A stretch of DNA of 64,000 nt from Acanthacorydalis orientalis (taxonomy: Eukaryota > Arthropoda > Insecta > Megaloptera > Corydalidae). How positions within the stretch are numbered: the stretch's first letter is position 1; each line of letters starts with the position of its first letter. This document shows positions 12,409-25,062 of the stretch, piece by piece. The stretch is from contig CM068315.1 of assembly GCA_034766995.1 (NCBI GenBank), forward strand, positions 51,928,162 to 51,992,161, given 5' to 3'. The notes under the pieces were generated by a model. It had not been told where the DNA came from and did not search any database. It was given only the letters and a program-made list of their open reading frames with translations. The position numbers were made by a program, and so were the translations under genes.

Positions 12409-12962
12409 TATACATACACAAACATATAGTATAAAATTAACAACATTAACACATTAACAGTACACTGTTGACATGACATTAAGATAGAAAATATGTCCAC
12501 TTTCAAATAACTTTAACGGCAAGAAAGCAAAAAACTAAACTTTTTGGCATCAGAAGTTTATATATCTTGTGATTGATAACATCATGAGATGAAAGATCAT
12601 CACAAGTTTGATATATTATTTTTTTCATTTATCACGTCCGGCGTAAAAAAGTGAATATATGGTTATATATATATATATATATATATAAAATTCACATTTT
12701 AGAAAAAATATAATAATTTAAATACAATCAGAGTATTTATAAATATTTCATTTTCAAATTTATTCAAACGTCAAGTATTATAATGAAAAATTATTATGTA
12801 ATAATTACTTTTTTTATATTGGAAATATAAAACACTTCATATACAAAATAAAAAAAATATTATATTTATAAATTGTGAAAGGGATTTATGATAAATATAA
12901 ATCGGCAATATTATTAATGTGTCGTCTGATTTTTTGTCCCAACTTTTTCAAAATAAAAAATA

Positions 12963-13004
<42 letters not shown>

Positions 13005-13192
13005 GTAATTAAATTTTGAACGTGTGCTTCTAAAGTTGGTATCAGATCATTTGTTGTCAGTACAAAAAATGTTGAAATGTTAAATACAACTGTTAAGTGA
13101 TTCTCTGTTTTTTATTTTTTAAAAAACAAGTTTTTCAATAACAAATGGATCGATTCGACCTTAAGTATTCCAAACAAACATTCACTGCTAGT

Positions 13193-13242
13193 ATCCATTT
13201 ACAAATATATGCATTTTCAAATGCATGTATTTGTAAATGGAT
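13193..13242. other. 23-bp-arm hairpin with 4-base loop
   Basis: ATCCATTTACAAATATATGC extended to 13215 pairs with 13220-13242 with one mismatch (A to G); loop TTCA. It contains ATGCAT-type and ATTTGTAAAT palindromic cores. Too short for a typical animal microRNA precursor. Confidence 0.85.
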
Positions 13243-13756
13243 TCTGTACATAATGTGTCATTGATTTCAATAACAGACACTTTGATTTCAATTTATTCGA
13301 AATAAATCAAAAAATGTAAAACTGTAATTAATAACACACATCTATATTATTTTATATAACATTTCACAGGTCGTACATATAAAAAAATCTTTAGCAAGAC
13401 AAAAAAGATAACAATTAACCTGAATTTCAGTTTGAATTTCCTATAAACAATTTTATGTTAGCCAGAAATATTTTTTTCAGATAGAATCGGATACCTTTTC
13501 AATCATCTTACCATATCATTTAAAATTAATCAAAAAATAATTTTTTTATATAAAAATGAATAAATTCATATTTTTGAAACAAAACTATTTCGATGTTACG
13601 ACAAATTTTGTTCCGATTTTTTAACACTGTACCGCTTTTCTTAAAGAAAGGACAGATATTTTTAAGGAGTTGGGTATTTTTATATGGATTATTAAAAAAT
13701 AAAATCGAGAAGAGAAGAATTTATGAAATCTATTCATTACAGGGAACAAAAATATG

Positions 13757-13800
<44 letters not shown>

Positions 13801-15036
13801 TGTTTAACTTATTTTTTAAGCATATATCAAACGACTCATATATATTATATATATATGAAACAAGTATCTAGTAGTGAGATAGAGCGATTTATAATACAAA
13901 ATATAAATTGAAACATGAAATTATATTAATTAAAAAAATAATTACAAATAACAAAAGATATTTAAAAATTTAAACTGGCCATATAAAACACATTTTTATA
14001 CCATTTTTAACATCATATAAATATTTTTTTTATAAACTATAAACTACTTTTTCTAGTTGAACGAAATCAAAAATAAACCAGTACGAATAATAAATTATAC
14101 AGACTGAAATATTTTAGAGGAATTTTCATTACAAGTTCGAAAAATCTCGCAGCATACATTGTAAGAAAAAAAAACCCTTGTGATATAGTATACTTGATTA
14201 TCTTATATTTTTCTGCAAACTGATGGCATTTCATAAGTTCTTATTTTACGTCTCCCCTTTTGATGATAAATTACTCTCATCAGACAGTACCAATGAAGAG
14301 AAAATATCATTCATGCCACATTAATCATAGTTTATGAAAATGTTGAAATGTATCTCGCATAAGAGACGAAATATATTCACTAAGAGCAGAGGAACAGTTT
14401 ATAGTTTCGTATAAAAATATTTCAAATTAATACAAGGAATGAATATTACTGTAATTTCAAATACGTTTTCTTTTATGGTGATCGTTTGATTTAATATGAT
14501 AGTTGTTTAAGGAGTATTTTATGATTTTATTTTATAATAATTTTAATAAAAATTAAATATTTAAAAAATTCAATTTACTAAAAAGTAAAATTTTAATTAT
14601 GTTTTTTTGATTTAATATTAGTTCTTATTATTGAATCTACAATTTATAGTGTATAAATTTTACAAGTGTATAAAAGAAAATGATTTTTTTAATCAACTGC
14701 AAACATTTTTTTCAGAAAAAAATGGTATATAATTTTTTCATTAATGCATATTAATTAGATGTTGACAATACAGTTTCTTTTAACAAACTTATTTTATCTC
14801 TATTGGAAAAGTTTATCTTACAACATTATTTCTAAAATATTTATCTGAACTTTCGAGTATTCTTTAAAGTATATTACTTTTTCTTTGCAAATTAAAAGTT
14901 TTCTTTTATACATAAATTGAATTCATTATTTCAACAACATACTGAAAAACACAGAAAAAATATTTAAATGTCTTTTATGCAATAAAAAATAAATTCTATT
15001 CAAAACTGACTAGCTAAATTTTTTTTTTTAAAAAAG

Positions 15037-15069
<33 letters not shown>

Positions 15070-15082
15070 GCATATATAACCA

Positions 15083-15400
15083 GAAGATATAGAAAAAAGA
15101 GTAGAATGAATACGAAAACAGACAGGAATCACAGATGTAATAAAAAAAGTGAGGAGTTTAAATTGGAAATGGGTAGGGTATATTGCAAGAAGAGAAAACA
15201 ACCAATGGACAACACAAATTATTAACTGCAAACCAAGAAATATAAAAAGACCAAGAAAGAGGCCAGTAAACAGGTGGGATTGGGAAAATAAATTCATTAT
15301 TGGAAATCCGTGGAAAAGAGGCGCATTCAATCCTACAAAATGGATAGTCTCTGAAGGGGTGTTTATCCAACAATGGATTGACAAAGGCTGCTGCTGATGA
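15083..15400 (+). mobile_element. 3' end of an RTE-like non-LTR retrotransposon
   Basis: A frame from 15083 to the stop at 15395-15397 (one internal TGA at 15107-15109) has the C-terminal signature of arthropod LINE ORFs: TGITDVIKKVRSLNWKWVGY, IARRENNQWTTQII, then K-R-P-R-K-R-P-V-N-R-W, ending VFIQQWIDKGCC. The family pattern is LKWxWAGHxARxxDNRW, GRPxxRW and a terminal YVQQW. The stop is within a short GCTGCTGATGATGAT tail, like the simple-repeat tails of RTE elements. Only about 105 codons remain (5' truncation typical of LINEs); the reverse transcriptase domain is absent. An adenine-rich frame has drifted but not shifted. Confidence 0.75.
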
Positions 15401-15644
15401 TGATATGCATATACGCATTTTAATATTTTTATTTTTTTATTTATTTATATATACATATATCAGATCGATTAACTTTTTTTAAAAATAAGTAAATGTAATT
15501 TAATTATTTCTTAATTCATAAAATATTTATTCAGTGAATATACCATTATTTAAAAAAATAAATTATAAAATATACATCTGATTAAAATAGTAGTATGAAA
15601 ATAATCGAAAGAATTTATATATTTATTTTAATTATAATAATTAA

Positions 15645-15649
<5 letters not shown>

Positions 15650-15700
<51 letters not shown>
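15650..15700. repeat. (TA)n microsatellite
   Basis: About 25 units. A 13-unit array at 15037-15064 directly precedes the LINE fragment. Confidence 0.95.
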
Positions 15701-15703
<3 letters not shown>

Positions 15704-16365
15704 GATAAACATGTATATGTATATAGAATAAATATTCGAGAACAATTTAAGCAGTGTGACAAATGATGTACTAAAGAAAATTGGAGCTACTTAAGTAAGT
15801 GTAATAATAGCTCTCTCTACATAGATCAATTGCGAAAAATGAAAACAATTATTTCCGCATGTAGTGAAAGTGCTTATAATTTTGCTTTAAAATCAACAAA
15901 CCACAAAATTGCACGTTCAAGATGAACAAGATGATTTCATGTTCGGAGGATAAACAATGAGAGGGCGATAGATTTTCCGAGCTGTGCCAGTAATTCTGCG
16001 AAGCTCTTTGTGTGAAGGAAACAGACGTGAGATTCTTTGAAGTCATTAATCATGGTTGAAGTGACCTGATACGTTAAAATATATGATCTTATTTGCGAAT
16101 GTGAGAGGCACATAGGATTACTACACGACATGTGTGTGTAGTACTCGCTCACACAAATGCTCGTTAGGTGTAACCCGTTGAATTATTTGTAGCTGCTGTA
16201 GGAAAACGGAAGATATGAGCGTTCCGAAGAAAATGAAAAATGCAACGGGGTCAAAAACATGTTTATTTCATATCAGCTGGTGTTTATTTTGAACAAGGTA
16301 CGTTCAAAAGACTGACCACAGAATCGGTACCTAAATCAGTTTTTTTGATTGATGGCATCTCATAT

Positions 16366-16368
<3 letters not shown>

Positions 16369-16415
<47 letters not shown>
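16369..16415. repeat. (TA)n microsatellite
   Basis: About 23 units; it closes a GC-richer pocket (15,770-16,350). Confidence 0.95.
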
Positions 16416-16419
<4 letters not shown>

Positions 16420-17788
16420 CTTCAATCTTCATCAAGAATAACAAAATTATTCTTTTGTAAAAATATAATAGAAATATAATCTCCAGTGCTCTCGTCAAAC
16501 TCATTAAAATGAATAAATATTAATAAATACAACATGACTATTTTTTCTATTTTGAACATAAGGTTTTTTTTAAAAAAATAAATATTTTATTATTTGATAA
16601 CATTTAAAAATAACAAGTAATCTTACAGATTATTTATTTAAAATTTTTATTAAAAATATAATTCGTTTTTACCGTAAATATACAAAAATAGTAAAAATAT
16701 GTTAATAAAACGTACTACAATTTTATATTCTGTAAAATATGTTATGTTGGAAATCAAATATTAAACAAATATTTATAAAACATGATAGTGAATATGTGTC
16801 ATCGCGATATATTTGTGAAATATGTTAAATATTTAATAATATAAATGTATTAAATTACAACTATTTTTATTAATTCATATGCAATAAAAAAATTGTTAGA
16901 ACTTTGTAGAATTTACGAATAAGAAGACATATTTTCAACAAAAACTAAATAAAAAAAAAAATTTAAAATAAAAACTAAATAAAAAATTAACACATATCAA
17001 AGACAAAAAAACATCCACTTGAACGCAACTAATTGAGTAAAATATCATAAATCTAATCACAAGTGATGTAACAGAATATCACAAGATTATTCAATAAAAT
17101 AAATAAATATTTTTCAATCTTTAATGGTCTGAATATTTATAAATTTCACATCGAAAACGTAAAAATTGAAATATAGATACATAAAAATTATACTTTATTA
17201 TTTTGACGGAAAATTGTGTTTATCCTAAGGTCTAGAAAAAGAATTGCACTTGTAACATTCAAATATTGTTTCTATTTAATCTTTGTATATAATAAAGATA
17301 TTATATATATATATATATATATATGAACCTGTTTGTATGTATACAGTAAAGTGCTATCATGAAGATTAAACAAGGGAGGGTGAACATTTTGATACAGCAA
17401 AATCTCATCGTTATTAGAGCATAAGTGTCAGAAATTCAGTTGGGTGTTGTGGTAAACGCACTCAGAATACGGGAGATGAAAGAAATGATAAAGTAAAATT
17501 ATGTTCACAAGGGTGGAATGTAAATGCGTGCGGTTGTAAATGACATTCACAAACACAATGTTTTTCTCGTAAGCATGGATGTAATAAAGTTGATTGTTTG
17601 TTAAGAACGTTTGGCAATTTTCTACGATACATAAATAGTAGTGCGTTATAATTGAATTCTCGTTCTGTATGTGTGTGTACACTGTCTACAGAGACGTTTT
17701 CTTTTTTAATATTTTTTTTCTGTTTTCGATTGTGTACACAGGAGGTTTAATAATACAATTTTTCCAATACAATAATAATGTCGATTAA

Positions 17789-17790
<2 letters not shown>

Positions 17791-17859
<69 letters not shown>
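17791..17859. repeat. Compound (CA)n(TA)n microsatellite
   Basis: About 19 CA units then 16 TA units, one of the longest CA runs in the window. Confidence 0.95.
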
Positions 17860-17867
<8 letters not shown>

Positions 17868-18715
17868 TTATTTGAAATTTAATTTTGGAAAAAAATTATT
17901 GATTACATATCAATATAGTATGAAACATTTCAACTACATTTGTAAATCTTAAATGAAAAAAACAAATTGTTATTTTAGTTTCCAAATTTTTATTTGTGAA
18001 AAGACATTTTAATATCGATTAAATGAAAGTATATTTATTTTTAATATATTTACCTATAACTAAGGAAATATTGCCTATCTATAAAAATATACACAGATAA
18101 ATAAGTATACACACAGAGACAAATATAAACTTACAATGGGTTTGAAAAGACATTTCTCTGTGGAGTCTATCTAAAGAATAAGTTTATAAATCAAATCTAA
18201 GAATTGTTTGTGTGCTTGTAAGAAAATTCCTAATGTTTTTGGTAATGTATCGGGTGCTCTTTTTGGAAAAAGTACTGATAAAGGTATAGGAATGTATAAC
18301 GAAAGAAATGAAAAGGTAATTTTATATAAAATGAATTGTTTTCTTAAAAAAATATTGTAAAAGTTTTTATAGTTTAGTAGCAGTAACAATTCAAAATAGG
18401 AAGTAACTTTTCAGATAACTCTATATTCATGTATTGATAAAAGAAATAAAAAAGATTTAATTTTAAATTGTATGACATAAGACAATATATACAGTGTATA
18501 AAAACAATAAAAAGTATGCAATGAAAATATATATAAAATTATGTTAATTGAATAATGTAATACTTAATTTAGTAAAATTTAAAAAAATGTTTTCACATGC
18601 ATAACAGTCGATAGAGATATTTTTCCATTTACTTACAGGATAATTTTAAATATATTTCAGGCAAATTCACTGTTTTTATTTTTCTCAGCGTTTCATTTTT
18701 GTAATAAATTATTGT

Positions 18716-18752
<37 letters not shown>

Positions 18753-18763
18753 ATATATATATA
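18716..18763. repeat. (TA)n(TG)n(TA)n tract
   Basis: Seven TG units embedded between TA runs. Confidence 0.9.
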
Positions 18764-19581
18764 ATGAATGTATTGGTGTACATGTACTTTGTATCTTTAA
18801 TTTACGAACACAAAGTAAATACGTGTATATTATTGTTGAAATCGAAATTTGTGCGCATAAAATTTTCAACTGAAAACGTAACGAAATGTAATTTTCATAG
18901 TAATCTTGTTATGTAATTTAATCCAAAATATTTTTTCCGACTGAGACATGAAACTGCTCCGAAAGCATTTGCTCACAATGTCAGTGAAATTGAATTATAT
19001 TTGTGATTCTGCAGGAAGCCGATCATAAATTTCAAAATTGCTCGCAAAGAACGAGACTTTACGGATGGATGCTGAAGGTTGTAATTTAAATTATGTTATA
19101 AAAATTCGTATTGCTTGTGGGTCATTTCATTAATTCTTATCGTAAAAGCGTATCATTATTAAATTATTATTTTTTTTAATTATCCCTTGTTCGAAACTTT
19201 ATAAATAATTGAAAATATTTTTTCAATCGATGAATGTATACAGTTTGTTACAAATTGTTTTAGTATCGAATAAATACCGATCATTTTTTTCACTTTATTG
19301 CTTTCTATATCATATTCATCATTATTTTATAATTAAATAAACCAAACGAAATCATTAAAATAAATTTTAAAATTAATTTACATACAACGAACTATAAATA
19401 TGGATAGTATCACAATCCGGACTTGATTTGAAATTCTTATCATTGCGAGGGAAAATATGTACTTAATTATAAAAACCGACTGAATTTTAATTCCAGTCCT
19501 AGTCCTAAAATGTGTAATTTAATCTCTAACTGTATGAAATAACCCAAATTGTTTTTGTGTGCCAGTTACGTGAACAGTAGA

Positions 19582-19650
19582 CAAGTTACGAAGGGATTTT
19601 ACCTAGTCTGAAAGCTTACGCGGTCTACCACTAAGCTTGCGGTCTGGGTT
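19582..19650 (-). repeat. Possible tRNA-like SINE head or decayed tRNA
   Basis: The minus strand has an A-box-like AAGCTTAGTGGTAGAC (19623-19638) and a B-box-like GGTAAAATCCC (19593-19603) separated by only 19 bp, shorter than in a tRNA. The order and spacing suggest a degenerate RNA polymerase III head. No cloverleaf can be drawn convincingly and no second copy was noticed in the window. Confidence 0.28.
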
Positions 19651-20109
19651 TTGTTGCTTTAGTACTGCTCATTACATTTTAAGTGGTCAGGTGAGAGTAA
19701 TACATTTGTGGTTCTGCACCTGAATTCCGATAATCGTTATCTATATTAATAATAATAAATTTAATACACACATATATCTGGATATTTGGTACAAACATAT
19801 ATAAGCATCTGGATATGTGTAAGCATCTATACTTGTAGGTTTATCCAAATCTTCTTACATTTTAAATGATATGTTGCACATATTTCTAACTATTTATCGA
19901 TTTATGTACACCAAAAATCTCAGTTTGCATCGTTACAGGATTTTTTTCCCTTTTTTCAATAATCCCTAATTTACTTTTTTCATTTTTTTTCGGTAACTCC
20001 CCATTTATTTCATATTTTCATTTTTATTATGCAAGATAGGTCAGTTCATTAAAGTTATTAATGTAAATCAGTCTTGTTATTTTTTCTATGCATTTTGATA
20101 TTTAATAAA

Positions 20110-20745
20110 GTGTGTTTCATTCAAATCTTAACGATGAGTGAAAATCAAAAAAATTAATCAAATTAAGTCGGAATTAAAATTGGCGATTTTAAGACGCTTT
20201 AAATCTGTGGAAAAAGCGGTTGATATTGACAGAATTCTTTATTTATCTTCCACCACGGTGAGAACAATTTGTAATCGGAATGCTGACCAAATAAGAGAAT
20301 TTTCTAAAATTCTCCACGCCTTTGTAATCGAAACAAATTATAAAAGTAAGAAGTTCTCTTAAGATAAATATGGAGTTCCCTGATTAGTATCTGAATTGAA
20401 ATTCAAAATCAGTCAAGAACGTCATTGGGAAAAATTATTATTCAAAAGAAATCTCTAAGCATTTTAAAGATCTTCAGAAAGATACACTTTCATCTAGCAG
20501 AACAACTTTAGAAAAATTCAAAGCAGTCAAGAAATGAGATTATTTTTTTAAATTTTAATCATTATATATTTCAGTTTGGCCCAGTTTTCACAGTTGTTAC
20601 GATATTTATTATTTGTGTAGATGAAACGAATCATTGTAAGAGAATTTATAGTCTATAGAAATACTAATGTATGTAAGAGATTATTTCGATGAGCCTCGGC
20701 GTTCTTTGGTACCAATTAACAACGCAAACCGAGGGTTTGGTGTAT
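20110..20745 (+). mobile_element. Pogo/Tigger-like transposon relic, internally deleted
   Basis: A transposase start is followed by a CENP-B-type N-terminal domain (next entry). The right part at 20691-20745 (GCCTCGGCGTTCTTTGGTAC ... AACGCAAACCGAGGGTTTGG) resembles the subterminal AAC/CCGAGG repeats of Tigger/pogo elements and contains short inverted CCTCGG/CCGAGG. The transposase core, about 1 kb, is missing, so this is an internally deleted or truncated copy. The left terminus was not located. Confidence 0.55.
20138..20362 (+). pseudogene. N-terminal fragment of a pogo/Tigger (CENP-B-like) transposase
   Basis: The 74-codon frame contains KLAILRRFKSVEKAVDID, then LSSTTVRTICNRNADQIREF. This is the first helix-turn-helix (psq/CENP-B N-terminal) of pogo-superfamily transposases, whose usual form is KLEILRRxExGEKxxDIAR...SSTVRTICKN. 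The true start was probably an upstream ATG near 20132 that is now out of frame. After FS a stop intervenes and the rest is unreadable, so no DDE domain remains. Confidence 0.7.
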
Positions 20746-20817
20746 TAAATTCACCACTAAATTGGCAAATATTTTTTCAATGATACTTGAAATATCATAC
20801 TATATTATACTAGTATT

Positions 20818-20832
20818 CTCTCTCTCTCTCTC

Positions 20833-20891
<59 letters not shown>
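20818..20891. repeat. Compound (CT)n(TA)n microsatellite
   Basis: Eight CT units then about 27 TA units, about 70 bp beyond the Tigger relic. Confidence 0.95.
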
Positions 20892-20896
<5 letters not shown>

Positions 20897-21376
20897 CATA
20901 TATAAATATATATACATTCAAAATCGAGTTACTGTTTACAAGGATTTCGGTTTGTTTATATTTTCATTCAAAAATACACATTTATACAGCTCGTTTCACG
21001 GATGTACCAAGTAAATTTTATCTTCCCTTAAAATTTTACCCTTTGTCTAGTATTTAACAGTAAATTCTGTATTTAAAACATGTGTAAGATAATTGCCTTA
21101 CAAATTCTAAGCTACAAAATTGACAACATGTTTGACTATGTTATTATAATCTCCATTACATGTTTTTTTTATTAGTTAAAAGCTAACATTCTGTTTTATG
21201 TAGTGATTATATTTTTAGCAGCACAAAATCGAACATAAAGAAATATCGTAAAATATAGTTTTAATTATATTGATTTCTATAATTGATTTTAATGCTTTAT
21301 AATAGAATTAAGGTTTTTATTAAATTTATCTTTAATAACGGTATTAATGTTTCTATTAAATTATCCTTAATACGGT

Positions 21377-21432
<56 letters not shown>
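21377..21432. repeat. (TA)n microsatellite
   Basis: About 27 units with one C interruption. Confidence 0.95.
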
Positions 21433-21435
<3 letters not shown>

Positions 21436-21719
21436 TAATATGGTAATCAGTTAATTCATTCCTAGACTAAAATAAGTTTTTTGACAAAAAGTATTGTAAA
21501 AATTAACGATGTTAAGACACATACATATTATTTGTTTGAATTAAACTCAAAATCAACTATTGAAATATTTCTTTTAATTGAATGTAAAAAAATCAAATGA
21601 AATAATGTAAATAAACGATATTTTTCAAAATCATGCATAAGCATATGTGTGTATGTATTACAACGAAAGTGTATATTTAAACATCAGTAAATATACTTCG
21701 GTGTATATAAAGTGAGGAA

Positions 21720-22110
21720 AAATTATATTAAAATAAATTTGAAAAGAGCTGGTATTATACCGTTCGCACACGCTAACTAATTAAAATGGTGAAACGTTAA
21801 AAACCATTCGTTCTTATATAGAGATATAGTGGATGTTTAAAAGCTTTAAGTGTAGAGTGTCACTTTCCGAAAGCCCATGAGACCTATGTCGAGAGACTGA
21901 AGCGCTATCACGTGTACTGTGTAGTTGGGACGAATTTCTTTTCGTTTTAGCCAGCGGGAAGCTAATGGCATCATTAGTTGAAGCTCGAGTTTCGCTAGAA
22001 TAACTACCAGCGATGGTTGCTAAAGCTATTGATAGCTGGTAGTTTCCCCCTATCATTCGATACTTTTACTTCTATACGGCGTGCATCCTGAGCAGTAAAC
22101 TTTGACGTGG
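21720..22110. other. GC-richer island, unrecognised
   Basis: Complex sequence with CACGTG-containing TATCACGTGTACTG, CCAGCGGGAAGC and similar, unlike the flanking AT repeats. A minus-strand ORF (21814-22056, 80 codons) shows no recognisable motif. It could be a regulatory element, an exon or an old repeat. Confidence 0.4.
22002..22044. other. Hairpin with 10-bp perfect stem in a GC-richer island
   Basis: AACTACCAGC (22002-22011) and GCTGGTAGTT (22035-22044) flank a 23-base loop. It lies at the right of the island 21,720-22,110. The stem is GC-rich for this window, so it is less likely than others to be chance; a structured RNA is possible but unsupported. Confidence 0.5.
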
Positions 22111-22230
22111 AAAATTTTAGTACTCTCATTACCTAAATATTTATTTTTCAATGTGAACTGGAATTCCTAGATCTATTTTCAATATCTGTTCATATATTGC
22201 TATATTGTAAAGTATTTCATTACATTTTTC

Positions 22231-22267
22231 ATATATATATATATATATATATATCTATATATATACA

Positions 22268-22313
<46 letters not shown>
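22231..22313. repeat. Two adjacent (TA)n arrays
   Basis: 22231-22266 and 22272-22313, split by CATAAT. Confidence 0.9.
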
Positions 22314-22316
<3 letters not shown>

Positions 22317-22850
22317 GCAACAATTAAATTTGTTTTATTACTGTTACTACTAAATTTGCTCTTTTGATCAAAGTAATTTCAATTATTATTCATATTATAA
22401 TTAAGAATGTAATTAAAAGAAATATGAATTATAAATTGAAATATTAATTACTACAAAACTACAAAAAAATGAGATATTAGAAAAATAATTTAATTTATTT
22501 TTCGAATATTGATTTTTGTTTAATTGAAGGCCGTTTTTTTCTGATATTAAAAACAATACTTGTTTCTAGAATAAATATTTCGTTCTAATGAGCATAATTA
22601 TTTTTATATTAATACTGTCCTCCGGTAATATATAGGACATAATTTTTCGAAACGTTAAGAGATTCTATTAATAACTATTTGATACGACAATAAGATATTA
22701 ATATGTTTGAAGTTATAGATTAAATTTATAAAATTTTTTTCGAAATCGAATATGAATTTTTAATTAAACATTAAAATTATGTTTCAGTATTTTACTATTT
22801 ATTGTATAGATTTCAAGTAATAATATAATTTTAAATATTGTGGTTGTATT

Positions 22851-23021
22851 ATTAGATGATAAAATGTTATTAGTTGATATGTGTATATATATTCTTACAT
22901 GCATACATACATACATATATATATATATATTAATAGTACTAACTGTTTCATATTTTAAATAAACAAATTTGTAAAAAAAATAATAGATTAGATGACAAAA
23001 TGTTATTAGTTGATATGTGTA
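22851..23021 (+). repeat. 35-bp direct repeats bracketing a (TA)n/(CATA)n tract
   Basis: ATTAGATGATAAAATGTTAT followed by TAGTTGATATGTGTA at 22851-22885 recurs at 22987-23021 with one mismatch. Between them is a (CATA)n(TA)n tract (about 22896-22930) and unique AT-rich DNA. A local duplication of about 136 bp is likely. Confidence 0.8.
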
Positions 23022-23089
23022 GTATTAGTAATGATGTTTGTTATACAGTAACTCGAATCTATTTTCAATTTATTATAAATGTAAATTAC

Positions 23090-23093
<4 letters not shown>

Positions 23094-23145
<52 letters not shown>
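23094..23145. repeat. (TA)n microsatellite
   Basis: About 25 units leading into TATTATATTATATT. A further array is at 23940-23974. Confidence 0.95.
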
Positions 23146-23150
<5 letters not shown>

Positions 23151-23938
23151 TATATTTTGAGATTGACTTGAATTGATAAATGTGTCTTATTTCTTTATAT
23201 TTAAAAACTGTATACTCTGAACTATATTTTAAATTGTAGTTTGACACTAAATTCAATACCGAAATGTAATATGGTATATTCAAACCCTTACTGAAACATA
23301 TTATTAAAGAAACTAATAATATGTTAATTTCTCACATTTTATTATTCATTAAAGAAAAGTACAGTATGCTTAATTGTAGGTTTGAATCTATAATGTTTAC
23401 ACTCTAATTAAACGCGTAATTGACATACTTCAAAGGGAAGACATTTAGTAATAAAATGTGAGGTAAAATTCAACTTGGACTCTAAAAAGCCCCATTATTA
23501 GTAACATTATATTTTTCTAACAAAAATGTTCATTTTGTTTTATAAATTTAATACACGAAAAAATAATCACAATGCAATTAATACGACGGATTTATATACA
23601 GAACTGTAGGGGATTTCCCTTTTAATTATAATAATAATTTAAATGTACAAGCCAAACTTTTAGGTACTATTTCTCTATAAATTTTCCTACTTTAGTTCAA
23701 GATTTTACCTGGACTACTACAATCTTAAATGTCTTGATCTATGTAATAAACTTAGACGTTAAGCTATTAAAAAATGTAACGTTTGAAAATACCTATCAAC
23801 AACAAATTTATGGGAAACCCAGTCATTTAAATACTGAATCACTTTCGTAACTCCAAATAAATGAAAAGAAATATTATTCACACTGATTAATTTATTAATT
23901 GAAGTATTAATCATATGCAAGAGAATATACTTTATATA

Positions 23939-23976
<38 letters not shown>

Positions 23977-24049
23977 GTATATGTATGTATACATTAAACT
24001 GATATTTAAAAAATATCAAATAAAAAATTTCAATGGTATACATTACTTC

Positions 24050-24330
24050 CTCTTACTTAAATTGTCTCATTTTCCACCTGATGGGTAGCTACGTAGAAGG
24101 ATGAGCAAGTGAAAGCTGGATTTCTGGCGCTAATGGGTGTGTACACAGTCACTATGTCGTTTGCGAACGGTTTATGTGTAGAAGGAAACAGAAAGCTATG
24201 TATTCTTGCCTGTAGGTACGTGAAGAGAATGATATCTAAACAAGAAGCTGCAAGCACAGACTCTATTTGCGATAAAATGTATTTAACGTTCGTACTAATT
24301 ATGATGTCGGACTAACAGCCTGTGAAAATT
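24050..24330. other. GC-richer island with overlapping ORFs, unrecognised
   Basis: Open frames run on both strands (24109-24315 +, 68 codons; 24057-24257 -, 66 codons). The plus frame starts MKAGFLALMGVYTVTMSFAN, which looks like a hydrophobic leader, but nothing else supports a gene: no family match, no splice or poly(A) context. Confidence 0.25.
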
Positions 24331-25010
24331 GTAGAGGTCTTTGAATACTTGAATGGATTTTTTTTTATTCTCTACTACTTTCAGCTGAGTGAAAATTATA
24401 AAATTTTTATAATATTTTTAATTATATAGATCGTGTCAAAACATTTATTAAAATTATTTTATAACATAAAGAATTAGAACTGGTTTATTTTTTTTCTCAG
24501 AAAGTAATTTTTAAAGAAATAAGTGTATTAAATATTTAGGTCTAATTCCAATTTCTGCATCACTGAATTAACAGATAACATGAAATCAGTTTGAATAAAA
24601 CGTTTCATTTTCGACAAAACATTAAAATATTTAAAACTATTAACAATACTATTCAAACTGTACCATCGTTATAGAGAACATTTGTTGATCTTTTAACTGT
24701 ATATTTAATAAATATCTCGTAATACGATCTAATATTCATACTGAACAGATGTTTGCTTTATAAATAGAAAGGGATTATTTGGGTATTGTTTGCGAGCGGG
24801 ATTACGTTTCCATCAAGAGATGTTATTAGGAATGAACAAAAACTGGATTTTAAATATTAATCAATGATAATTTGGTTTATATATAATCATTTAATTGAAC
24901 CATAAAAACAAGCAATCTATTATTAAAACTGAAAGACCATATGTATACATACAGCACACCTCACCTCATACACCCACACACAGTAGATGTATATGTGTAG
25001 GCATGCGTGA

Positions 25011-25012
<2 letters not shown>

Positions 25013-25060
<48 letters not shown>
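25013..25060. repeat. (TA)n microsatellite
   Basis: About 23 units, preceded by CA-rich CACACCTCACCTCATACACC. Confidence 0.95.

Positions 25061-25062
<2 letters not shown>

Larger units (their letters stand above)
11986..15036. other. Gene-poor AT-rich DNA
   Basis: Contains (TA)n arrays and the hairpin at 13,193-13,242. No coding signal seen. Confidence 0.6.
15401..19581. other. Gene-poor AT-rich DNA with one complex pocket
   Basis: The pocket 15,770-16,350 is non-repetitive and has an 18-21 codon frame from 16215 (MSVPKKMKNATGSKTCLFHI) without a convincing splice site. The rest is AT-rich sequence and microsatellites. Confidence 0.55.
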
